DNA of 32,998 bases from Methylobacterium nonmethylotrophicum. Lineage in GTDB: Bacteria; Pseudomonadota; Alphaproteobacteria; Rhizobiales; Beijerinckiaceae. Shown one piece after another: positions 25,374 to 32,998 of the stretch (positions within the stretch are counted from its first letter, which is position 1; every line of letters starts with the position of its first letter). The notes below the pieces were generated by a model. It was given only the letters and a program-made list of their open reading frames with translations. It was not told the origin of the DNA and searched no databases. The translations under genes and the position numbers were made by a program. The stretch lies in contig NZ_SRLB01000050.1 of assembly GCF_004745635.1 (NCBI RefSeq), positions 1 to 32,998 of the forward strand. Direction: 5' to 3'.

Positions 25374-25374
<1 letters not shown>
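23878..25374 (+). CDS. Sensor histidine kinase
   Basis: A 498-residue membrane kinase. TM1 is about 12-30. A periplasmic sensor domain of about 155 residues follows, without a family I recognise. TM2 is about 189-215, then a charged linker. The HisKA dimerisation helix has His291 in GQLAAGIAHEIRNPLAAI as the phosphorylation site. The ATPase domain has Asn402 in NLLLNAIQHSP (N box), VTDQGPGVP (G1) and GTGLGLALV (G2). The short, compact kinase core resembles NtrB/AtoS-type partners of sigma-54 activators, which fits the response regulator that overlaps its stop (TGATG). The signal is unknown. Confidence 0.94.
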
Positions 25375-26756
<1,382 letters not shown>

Positions 26757-26804
26757 CCCCCGGCCTGCCTCGATGATATCGTGATCTTTCAAAGGCTTAG
26801 GTTC

Positions 26805-26820
26805 TGGCACGGAAATTGGG
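26805..26820 (+). promoter_or_regulatory. Probable sigma-54 promoter
   Basis: TGGCAC (26805-26810), a 5-nt spacer and TTGGG (26816-26820) match the sigma-54 consensus TGGCAC-N5-TTGCW except for C to G in the -12 box. Spacing is exact. Transcription would start near 26831, about 38 nt before the ATG at 26869. CGATGATATCG (26771-26781), an imperfect dyad 24 nt upstream, is a candidate activator site, though closer than usual. The activator gene lies immediately upstream. Confidence 0.65.
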
Positions 26821-26868
26821 GAAGGATCGTCCGAGCCGGCCGCCCGCCGGTGCGGACGAGCCACAACC

Positions 26869-27560
26869 ATGACGGCAGGCATGCACGGCACCGGGTCCCG
26901 CCTCGGGGCGGCCATCCTCACGGCCGCGGTCATCGCGGCCGGCCCGGCCGCGGCGCAGAACGTCGCGGTCTGGGATCCCGGCACCCTGCCGGAGACGAGG
27001 GGCACGGTGAGACAATACACGCTGACCCCGCGCGGCGACGTCGACGGCCTGATCCTCAATGACGGCACCGAGGTGAAGCTGCCGCCCCGGATGTCGGCCG
27101 CCCTGGTGTTCACGGTCCGGCCGGGCGACGCGGTCTCGGTGCGCGGCCTGCGCGCCCGGGCGCTGCCGCTCATCGACGGCGCTGCGATCCGCAACGAGGC
27201 CACCGGCGCCACCCTGGTCATGCTGGGCGCAGCCGAGCAACCGGCCGAGGAGACGGTGCTCGGCGGCCGGATCACCGCCCTGCTGCACGGGCGCCGGGGC
27301 GAGGTGAACGGCGCGCTCCTCGACAACGGCACCGCCCTGCCCCTGCCGCCGCACGAGGCGGCGCGCCTCGCCACCAGCCTCCAGCCCGGCCAGACCGTGA
27401 GCCTGCGCGGCCGCGTGACGAAGAGCGCGCTCGGCACCGTGGTGGAGTCCGCGCCCTCGGCCCGACGCAGGACGCCATGGTGGAGGTCGGTGGGCCCCCG
27501 CGCCGCGAGGCCGGCCCGCCGGGCGGCCCCGGCGCGCCGCCCCCGCCGGGCCGGTTCTGA
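26869..27560 (+). CDS. Exported protein with two repeated OB-like domains, apparent frameshift near the end
   Basis: A signal peptide (LGAAILTAAVIAAGPAAAQN) is followed by two similar halves. Each contains a G-D/E-V-(D/N)-G-x-(I/L)-L-(N/D)-(D/N)-G-T-x-x-x-LPP unit and ends in G-x-x-VS-(V/L)-RG, like tandem OB-fold domains. Normal coding shifts frame at about 27448-27456. In the original frame the protein turns Arg-rich and runs on to 27702. In the neighbouring frame it continues ALGPTQDAMVEVGGPPPREA and a Gly/Pro-rich end, stopping at 27560. One inserted base restores a 230-residue protein. It lies under the putative sigma-54 promoter and is the likely target of the adjacent two-component system. 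The function is unknown. Confidence 0.72.
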
Positions 27561-27698
27561 CCGGAGCGGGCTCTCGCAAGTGGCGCGCGGGGCCGGACTT
27601 GCCTCGTGCACGATTCATCCCGGTCACAGCGCAACTTTTCGCGATCTGGCCGGTTCTCGGCTCCGGATCGGCCAGGCCTTCCTCAGGGAGACATCACG

Positions 27699-29024
27699 GT
27701 GAGCACGGCAACCTCCGTCCCTGCCTCTGCGTCCGGTACACCGGACAGGCAGCCCTCGACCCGCGCCCTGCGCGGCCTCGACGCGCTCAACTTCACCCTG
27801 GCGGACGTGCGGGACGGCTTGGGCCCCTACCTGGCGATCTACCTCATCGCCGTGCGCGGCCCCGACCAGGGCTGGAACGAGGCCACCACCGGCATGATCA
27901 TGACGATCGCCGGCATCGCCGGCCTGATCGCCCAGACGCCCGCCGGCGCGCTCATCGACCGCTCGCAGCACAAGCGCGCCATCGTCATCGCGGCGGCGCT
28001 CGCCGTCACCTTGAGCTGCCTGGCGCTGCCCTTCATCTCGAACTTCTACGCGGTGGCGGCCACCCAGTCGCTCGCCGGCATCGCGGGGGCGATCTTCCCG
28101 CCGGCGCTCGCCGCCATCACCCTCGGGGTGGTCGGCCCGAAACTCTTCTCCAAGCGCATCGGCCGCAACGAGGGCTTCAACCACGCCGGCAACGCCGTCT
28201 CGGCGGCGCTCGCCGGGGGGCTCGCCTACCTGTTCGGGCCGGTCGTGGTGTTCTGGCTGATGGGCGTGCTCGCCGCGCTGTCGATCGGCGCGATGCTGCT
28301 GGTGCCCTCCGAGGCCATCGACAACGACCTCGCCCGCGGCCTCGACAGCGCCGAGGACCAGGGCGGCGAGCAGCCCTCCGGCCTCACGGTCCTCCTGCAG
28401 AACAAGTACCTGATGCTGTTCGCGCTGCTGGCGGCGATCTTCCACCTCTCCAACGCCGCGATGCTGACCTCGGTCGGCCAGCTCCTCACCCACCTGTCCG
28501 GCAAGGAGAACGCCACCTCCCTGATCGCGATCTGCATCGTGGCGGCGCAATACGTGATGGTGCCGGTGGCGATGTTCGTCGGCGCCAAGGCCGACGCGAT
28601 CGGGCGCAAGCCGATCTTCCTCGCCGCCTTCGGGGTGCTGGCCCTGCGCGGCGTGCTCTACACCGTCTCGAACAACCCGTTCTACCTCGTGGCGGTGCAG
28701 CTCCTCGACGGCATCGGCGCCGGCGTCTACGGGGCGCTGTTCCCGATCGTGGTGGCGGACCTCACCCGCGGCACCGGCCGGTTCAACGTCAGCCAGGGCG
28801 CGGTCGCGACGGCGCAGGGGCTCGGCGCATCCTTGAGCGCCACGCTCGCCGGCGTGATCATCGTGTCGGCCGGCTACGGGGCGGCGTTCCTGACGCTCGC
28901 GGCGATCGCGGGTGCGGGCTTCGCCCTCTACCTCCTGGTGATGCCCGAGACCCGCGGCTTCGCGCCGGCCCAGGCCCGCACGCCGTCCGACCCGAGCGGC
29001 CGCCCGGCGCTCGCGGCCGCGTGA
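27699..29024 (+). CDS. Major facilitator superfamily transporter
   Basis: A 441-residue inner-membrane transporter with about 12 hydrophobic segments in two halves. The halves are split by a hydrophilic loop near residues 200-230 (NDLARGLDSAEDQGGEQPSG). Loop 2-3 has GALIDRSQHKR, the MFS G-x-x-x-D-R motif, repeated more weakly in the second half as GAKADAIGRKP. The GTG at 27699 has AGGGAGA upstream, and the first 25 residues are a soluble Ser/Thr/Pro-rich leader; the longer frame to 27606 is unsupported. The substrate cannot be told. A metallophosphoesterase gene follows after 9 nt, suggesting an operon. Confidence 0.92.
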   Translation: MSTATSVPASASGTPDRQPSTRALRGLDALNFTLADVRDGLGPYLAIYLIAVRGPDQGWNEATTGMIMTIAGIAGLIAQTPAGALIDRSQHKRAIVIAAALAVTLSCLALPFISNFYAVAATQSLAGIAGAIFPPALAAITLGVVGPKLFSKRIGRNEGFNHAGNAVSAALAGGLAYLFGPVVVFWLMGVLAALSIGAMLLVPSEAIDNDLARGLDSAEDQGGEQPSGLTVLLQNKYLMLFALLAAIFHLSNAAMLTSVGQLLTHLSGKENATSLIAICIVAAQYVMVPVAMFVGAKADAIGRKPIFLAAFGVLALRGVLYTVSNNPFYLVAVQLLDGIGAGVYGALFPIVVADLTRGTGRFNVSQGAVATAQGLGASLSATLAGVIIVSAGYGAAFLTLAAIAGAGFALYLLVMPETRGFAPAQARTPSDPSGRPALAAA

Positions 29025-29033
29025 GGCCGAGCC

Positions 29034-30182
29034 ATGACCGCCCCGGACAGCCTTGACGCGAGCCCGAACGCCTCCCTCCTGGCCTTCGCCCATATCGGCG
29101 ACCTGCACCTGACCGGGGCGGAGGCCGAGAATGCCCGCGACTACCGGGCCATCGTCGCCCAGATCGGCGAGGCCGACGGGCTCGACTTCGTCTTCCTGCC
29201 CGGGGACAACGCCGATCACGGCCGCCCGGAGCAGTACGCCCTGGTGCGGGCGGGGCTGGACACGCTCCGCCTGCCGGTTCACGTCATCACCGGCGACCAC
29301 GACAGGGAGGGCGGCAGCCTCGACGCCTTCTATGCCGGCCTGAGCGTCCCGCGCCTGCCCTACGCCGTCGACGTCCGGGGCGTGCGCTGCCTCTTCCTCG
29401 ACATGTGCGGGCCCGGCAGCGGCGGGCCGGACTTTCGCCTCGGCCCCGACCAGGTCGCCTGGCTCGAGGCCGCGCTCGCGGGGGCGGAAGGGCGGGACTG
29501 CATCCTGTTCATGCACAGCTACCCGGCCGACCTGAAGGGCGAGGGCGAGGCCGCCCAGGTCGCCGACCTCGTCCATCGCGGGCCGGTGCGCCTCGTCGAG
29601 ATGGGCCACACCCACTACAACGAGCTCGCCAATGACGGCCGCACCGTCTACGCGGCCGCCCGCTCCACCGGCCAGATCGAGGAGGGGCCGGTCGGCTACG
29701 CGGTGGCGGCCCTCGATCGCGGCGTGGTCAGCTGGCGCTTCAAGGAGCTGAGCAGGCCTTGGCCGTTCGTGCTGATCACCGCCCCGGCCGACCGGCGCCT
29801 CGCCCAAAAGACCGGCCATGAGGCCGACCATGAGGCCGTCCACGCGATCGGCGAGCGTTTCACCCTGCGCGCCCTCGTTCTCGGGCCGGCGGAGACGGTC
29901 GAATGCCGCATCGACGACGGGCCGTGGCAGAGGATGACCCGGCCGGAGGGCGGGCGCTGCCACGAGGCCGAATTGGACTGGCCGGCAGGCGCCCGGGCGG
30001 TCGCGGTGCGGGCGATGTCTGCCGGCGCCGAGGATACCGACCTGATCGAGCCGGCGACCGATGCGAGCGCCCTGCCCACCTCCCGCGGCATCGGCAGCGA
30101 CGCCGACGCGCTCGGCGCCTGGCCCGGCCGGGGGCTGCTCGGGACGCAGCTCGGGCCGAACCGGAACGGGCGGCAGTGGTGA
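29034..30182 (+). CDS. Metallophosphoesterase with C-terminal accessory domain
   Basis: A 382-residue calcineurin-like hydrolase. The dinuclear metal site can be traced: Asp23 and His25 in HIGDLHL, Asp58 in LPGDNADHG, His161 in FMHSYP, and His192/His194 in MGHTHYNE. At the GNH position the protein has ITGDHD (87-90), with Asp in place of the usual metal-bridging Asn. This resembles CpdA-like class III phosphodiesterases and their relatives. From about residue 240 a strand-rich domain begins (FVLITAPADRRL), with a later WQRMTRPEGG stretch, reading as an immunoglobulin-like accessory domain. Start ATG 29034 lies 9 nt after the MFS gene. The substrate is unknown. Confidence 0.9.
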   Translation: MTAPDSLDASPNASLLAFAHIGDLHLTGAEAENARDYRAIVAQIGEADGLDFVFLPGDNADHGRPEQYALVRAGLDTLRLPVHVITGDHDREGGSLDAFYAGLSVPRLPYAVDVRGVRCLFLDMCGPGSGGPDFRLGPDQVAWLEAALAGAEGRDCILFMHSYPADLKGEGEAAQVADLVHRGPVRLVEMGHTHYNELANDGRTVYAAARSTGQIEEGPVGYAVAALDRGVVSWRFKELSRPWPFVLITAPADRRLAQKTGHEADHEAVHAIGERFTLRALVLGPAETVECRIDDGPWQRMTRPEGGRCHEAELDWPAGARAVAVRAMSAGAEDTDLIEPATDASALPTSRGIGSDADALGAWPGRGLLGTQLGPNRNGRQW

Positions 30183-30239
30183 GGGCGGGCAGGCCGGCCC
30201 CCGGAGACCTTATCAACGACCGACACGTCCCATCCACCG

Positions 30240-30350
30240 CCTCATCCTGAGGTGCTGCCGCGTGCGGCAGCCTCGAAGGAGGCTTCCGGAAATCATGCGA
30301 TCCCTGGAGGTCTCCTTCGAGGCTCGTTTCACTCGCACCTCAGGATGAGG
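30240..30350. repeat. Nested palindromic repeat element (about 111 bp)
   Basis: The outer arms CCTCATCCTGAGGTGC (30240-30255) and GCACCTCAGGATGAGG (30335-30350) are a perfect 16-bp inverted repeat. Inside lie a second pair, GCCTCGAAGGAG (30270-30281) and CTCCTTCGAGGC (30312-30323), and a small hairpin GCTGCCGC-GT-GCGGCAGC (30254-30271). The CCTCATCCTGAGG core is, as I recall, a common dispersed palindrome in Rhizobiales genomes. It fills most of the gap between the phosphoesterase and the transporter. Confidence 0.88.
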
Positions 30351-30439
30351 CCGCGGGTGGGATAAGGCAGGCGCCGGCGAAGCCGCACATCCGGCCCCGA
30401 TCATCCTCTTCGTGACATGACCACAGGACTTCTCCCCGC

Positions 30440-31729
30440 ATGGCCGCGCTGACGCTCAGCCCCAACCTCGCGACCTGGCCTAGCTTCGCGACTTGGGCGA
30501 TCGCCGCCCTCGCTACCCTCGGCGTCATCGTGCGCCCGTTCTCCTGGCCGGAGGCGGTCTGGGCCGTGCTCGGGGCGCTGGCCCTGGTGGTCCTAGGCCT
30601 CCTGCCGGCCGGCACCGCCTGGGAGGGCGTGCTCAAGGGCACCGACGTCTACCTCTTCCTCGTCGGCATGATGCTGATGTCGGAGGTCGCCCGGAAGGAG
30701 GGCCTGTTCGACTGGCTCGCCGGCATCGCGGTGCGCACCGCGAAGGGCTCGGCGACGCGGCTGTTCACGCTCGTCTACCTCGTCGGCACGGTCGTCACGG
30801 TGTTCCTGTCGAACGACGCCTGCGCGGTGGTGCTGACGCCGGCGGTCTACGCCGCCACCCGCGCCGCCAGGGTCGAGAACCCGCTGCCCTACCTGTTCAT
30901 CTGCGCCTTCATCGCCAACGCCGCCTCGTTCGTGCTGCCGATCTCGAACCCGGCCAACCTCGTGGTCTTCGCCGAGCACATGCCGCCGCTGACCCGGTGG
31001 CTCGCCCTGTTCGGCCTGCCGTCGGTCCTCGCCATCGCGGCGACCTACCTCGTCCTGCGGTGGACCCAGAACGGGACCCTGCGCCGGCAGCAGGTCGCCA
31101 CCGAGGTCGAGACGACGTCCCTGTCCCGCACCGGCATCGTCGCGGGCCTCGGCATCGTGGCGACGGGTGCGGTGCTGATCGGCGCCTCGGCCCTGGGTCG
31201 CGATCTCGGCCTGCCGACCTTCGTGGCCGGCCTCGCCACCGCGCTGATCGTGCTCGCGCTTCGCCGCGGCCGCGGGGCCGTCGAGGTGGTCAAGGACGTG
31301 TCCTGGAGCGTGCTGCCGCTGGTCGCCGGCCTGTTCGTGCTGGTCGAGGCGCTGGAGAAGACCGGCGTGCTGGCGATGATCGCCGGCGCGCTGCAGCGCG
31401 CGGCGACCGCGTCCGCCGCCGAGACCGCCTGGGGCGCCGGCGCGCTGATCGCGGTCGCCTGCAACCTCGTCAACAACCTGCCGGCCGGCCTGATCGCCGG
31501 GGGGGCGGTGCAGGCTGCCCACGTGCCGGAAAAGGTCGCGGGCGCGGTGCTGATCGGCGTCGATCTCGGTCCCAATCTCTCGGTGACGGGATCGCTCGCC
31601 ACGATCCTGTGGCTCACCGCCATCCGCCGCGAGGGCCAGGACGTCGGCTTCTGGAGCTTCCTCAAGCTCGGCGCGCTCGTCATGCCGCCGGCCCTCGGGC
31701 TGGCGCTGGCCGGCCTCCTCCTCGTCTGA
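30440..31729 (+). CDS. ArsB/NhaD-type anion transporter (putative arsenite efflux)
   Basis: A 429-residue inner-membrane protein of the ion transporter superfamily, with about 11-12 hydrophobic segments. Paired signature stretches are FLSNDACAVVLTPAVYA with ANAASFVLPISNPANLVVFA in the first half, and CNLVNNLPAGLIAGG with GVDLGPNLSVTGSLATILWL in the second. This NDAxxxxLTP ... NNLP ... DLGPNxxxxGSLAT pattern is characteristic of ArsB and close relatives. No arsR, arsC or other ars genes are adjacent, so a different anion is possible. The ATG at 30440 has a poor ribosome site. Confidence 0.85.
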   Translation: MAALTLSPNLATWPSFATWAIAALATLGVIVRPFSWPEAVWAVLGALALVVLGLLPAGTAWEGVLKGTDVYLFLVGMMLMSEVARKEGLFDWLAGIAVRTAKGSATRLFTLVYLVGTVVTVFLSNDACAVVLTPAVYAATRAARVENPLPYLFICAFIANAASFVLPISNPANLVVFAEHMPPLTRWLALFGLPSVLAIAATYLVLRWTQNGTLRRQQVATEVETTSLSRTGIVAGLGIVATGAVLIGASALGRDLGLPTFVAGLATALIVLALRRGRGAVEVVKDVSWSVLPLVAGLFVLVEALEKTGVLAMIAGALQRAATASAAETAWGAGALIAVACNLVNNLPAGLIAGGAVQAAHVPEKVAGAVLIGVDLGPNLSVTGSLATILWLTAIRREGQDVGFWSFLKLGALVMPPALGLALAGLLLV

Positions 31730-31759
31730 CCCGCCCCGCTGACCGGAAGGTTGCTCCTC

Positions 31760-32686
31760 GTGTCGATCGCCGCGCTCCTCTACCCCTTCATCCTGGTGGC
31801 CGGTGCGCTGCAGGCCCTCGGCAACGCCATGAACGCGCAGCTGCGCGGGCGGATGGTCAATCCGTGGCTCGCCGCCACGGTGTCGTTCCTGCCGATCGTG
31901 TTCGTGTTCGTCACCCTGTTCCTGGTGATGCCGACGCCGCTGCCGAGCCTCGAGACCTTGGGGAAGATGCCATGGTACGCGCCCCTCGGGGGCCTGGCCG
32001 GCGCGGTCGCGGTGTTCGGCGGGCTCGCCTTCATCGACAAGGTCGGGGCCGGGCCGTTCAACGGCCTGACGCTCACCGCCAACATCATCACCTCGCTGGC
32101 GATGGACGCCTTCGGGCTGTTCGGGCTCCAGGCCTCCGGCTTCAAGCCGCTGCCCTGGCTCGGCGGGCTCCTGATGGCGGCCGGCGTGGTGTTCATCGCC
32201 CGCTCGGCCGGAAAGAGGGACGAGGGCGAGAGCCACGGCGTCGGCGGCAAGCTCCTCTACCCGTTCATCCTCGTGGCCGGCGCCCTGATGGCGATCGGCG
32301 TGGTCTGGAACGCGCAGCTGCGCGGGGCGCTGCTCAATCCCTGGCTCGCCGCCACCGTGTCGTTCCTGCCCGTCGTCTTCGCCTTCGCGCTGATGACCCT
32401 GCTCAAGCCCTCGCCGCTGCCGACCCGCCAGGACCTCGCCGGCCTGCGCTGGTGGATGCCGCTCGCCGGCCTCACCGGGGCAGTCGCGGTGTTCGCCGGC
32501 CTCCTCTTCGTCGACACGGTCGGGGCCGGCGCCTTCAACGGCCTGCTCATCACGGCGAACCTCCTGACCTCCGTGGCGCTCGACCATTTCGGCTGGCTCG
32601 GCATGCGCCGGGTCGAGGCCGGGCCGCCGCGGCTCCTCGGCGCCGCCCTGATGGTCGGGGGCATCGTGCTGATCTCGGCGTTCTGA
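31760..32686 (+). CDS. YdcZ-type (DUF606) DMT transporter, tandem fusion
   Basis: A 308-residue membrane protein made of two near-copies of a 5-helix YdcZ/DUF606 unit. LLYPFILVAGAL begins each half (about residues 6 and 165). Each is followed by NAQLRG, NPWLAATVSFLP, GLAGAVAVF or GLTGAVAVF, and VGAG-x-FNGL-x-x-TAN. YdcZ proteins are usually single units of about 140-150 residues that would pair, so this is a built-in dimer. The GTG at 31760 has GGAAGG 9 nt upstream; an in-frame TTG at 31751 abuts the ribosome site. The gene follows the ArsB-like gene by 30 nt and is probably co-transcribed. The substrate is unknown. Confidence 0.87.
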   Translation: MSIAALLYPFILVAGALQALGNAMNAQLRGRMVNPWLAATVSFLPIVFVFVTLFLVMPTPLPSLETLGKMPWYAPLGGLAGAVAVFGGLAFIDKVGAGPFNGLTLTANIITSLAMDAFGLFGLQASGFKPLPWLGGLLMAAGVVFIARSAGKRDEGESHGVGGKLLYPFILVAGALMAIGVVWNAQLRGALLNPWLAATVSFLPVVFAFALMTLLKPSPLPTRQDLAGLRWWMPLAGLTGAVAVFAGLLFVDTVGAGAFNGLLITANLLTSVALDHFGWLGMRRVEAGPPRLLGAALMVGGIVLISAF

Positions 32687-32702
32687 CGGGCCGCGCGCCG
32701 CC

Positions 32703-32924
32703 ATGCCCTCCCTCCCGGACTGGGTCCTGCGGCGCGAGACCTTCGCGGCCCTCATCGTCGCGGCCCTCGGGGCGGGCGCTACGGCGACATGCTCTGTGAA
32801 GGGAAAGTCGCTCTTGTTCGAAAGACCAGGACGTCGCGGGCTTCCCTCTCCCAGACGGGAGAGGGAAGCCCGCCTCGCCTTGCAGGCTCTGCCGCCCGTT
32901 ATCGCGAGGGCCGCAGAGCCCTAG
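32703..32924 (+). CDS. Short ORF, probably a gene start cut off by repeats
   Basis: The first 27 codons (MPSLPDWVLRRETF then AALIVAALGAGAT) read like the amphipathic start and first helix of a membrane protein. After about 32785 coding character vanishes: the frame runs through the inverted repeat at 32836-32873 and stops at the insertion-sequence end. There is no clear ribosome site. It is either the truncated head of a lost transporter gene or chance. Confidence 0.3.
   Translation: MPSLPDWVLRRETFAALIVAALGAGATATCSVKGKSLLFERPGRRGLPSPRREREARLALQALPPVIARAAEP
32836..32873. repeat. Perfect 17-bp inverted repeat
   Basis: GCGGGCTTCCCTCTCCC (32836-32852) and GGGAGAGGGAAGCCCGC (32857-32873) are exact inverted arms around AGAC. 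It lies 50 nt from the insertion-sequence end. It could act as a terminator stem, but its length and lack of a T-run fit a dispersed REP-like palindrome better. Confidence 0.85.
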
Positions 32925-32998
32925 GGCCTGTTGTCACTTGAACCACAGTAGTGTGGAGGCAAGGCAAAGGACGCCCATGAAGCTGACGGCGGTCTTTT
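32924..32998 (-). mobile_element. IS5-like insertion sequence, one end (truncated by window)
   Basis: The element seems to begin near GGGCCTGTTGTCACTTG (about 32924-32940), preceded by CTA, which suits the TA-type target of several IS5 subgroups. The end of a transposase reads outward from the window edge to within 10 nt of this boundary. The other end and any target duplication lie outside. Confidence 0.65.
32934..32998 (-). CDS. IS5-family transposase, C-terminus (partial)
   Basis: The leftward frame from the window edge reads KTAVSFMGVLCLASTLLWFK and stops at TGA (32934-32936). The pattern K-T-A-x-x-F/Y-x-x-x-x-x-L-A-x-x-L/I-L-W is the usual ending of IS5/IS4-type DDE transposases (after an RYDKTA motif). 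Only 20 residues are visible, so the catalytic residues and completeness cannot be judged. Confidence 0.7.
   Translation of the reverse strand, partial: KTAVSFMGVLCLASTLLWFK

Noticed and set aside
27624..29963. A leftward open frame of 779 codons opposite the MFS and phosphoesterase genes
   Set aside because: The translation is His/Arg/Gly/Asp-rich repetition produced by the antisense of GC3-biased codons. Both sense genes have clear family motifs.
30440..31729. Idea of an arsenic resistance operon
   Set aside because: No arsR, arsC, arsH or arsenite-binding regulator is adjacent; the transporter alone does not establish arsenic specificity.
30593..32755. A leftward open frame of 720 codons opposite the ArsB-like and YdcZ-like genes
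   Set aside because: Same antisense effect. It also spans two unrelated sense genes and the gap between them.

Overview
The window looks like a chromosomal segment of a very GC-rich alphaproteobacterium, most probably Methylobacterium or a close relative. The support is the roughly 70% GC content, frequent GTG starts with GTGA stop/start overlaps, MucR/Ros-type and YdcH (DUF465) proteins, an alphaproteobacterial tRNA-Gln, and a C30-type carotenoid module like that behind the pink pigment of this genus. The genus is an inference from content; no search was run.

Layout, left to right. 1-3.5 kb: the end of an FtsK-type DNA translocase, an Old Yellow Enzyme, and three small exported proteins in a row. 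3.5-9 kb: propionyl-CoA synthetase next to a membrane protein, a small winged-helix-like protein, and a second acyl-CoA ligase of the DmdB type. 9-11.3 kb: a divergent pair of YdcH proteins and purE-purK. 11.6-13.9 kb: a TPR lipoprotein with a clear terminator, an AT-rich patch, a GNAT acetyltransferase and a small exported protein. 14.1-19 kb: three overlapping genes (CrtP-like oxygenase, acyltransferase, CrtQ-like glycosyltransferase) that together could make an acylated glycosyl ester of a C30 carotenoic acid, followed by an amidase. 19.3-21.5 kb: a glycine-rich exported protein, a CxxCxGxG mini-protein, and a leftward operon led by a MucR-like regulator that has lost zinc ligands.

22-23.9 kb is an accessory patch just downstream of tRNA-Gln. 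It holds a short collagen-stalk trimeric-autotransporter-like gene broken by one extra base, a small hypothetical gene, and two gene fragments that meet head to head at what looks like a deletion scar. 23.9-27.6 kb holds a histidine kinase and a sigma-54-dependent response regulator. A near-consensus sigma-54 promoter follows, in front of a gene for an exported protein with a duplicated domain, so the three probably form a sensor-regulator-target unit. The target gene itself carries an apparent frameshift.

27.7-33 kb: a major facilitator transporter, a metallophosphoesterase, a nested palindromic repeat of about 110 bp, an ArsB-family anion transporter, and a tandemly fused YdcZ-type DMT transporter. 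At the right edge are a 17-bp perfect inverted repeat and the end of an IS5-like insertion sequence. I saw no CRISPR array, prophage core genes, toxin-antitoxin pair or recognised defence system.
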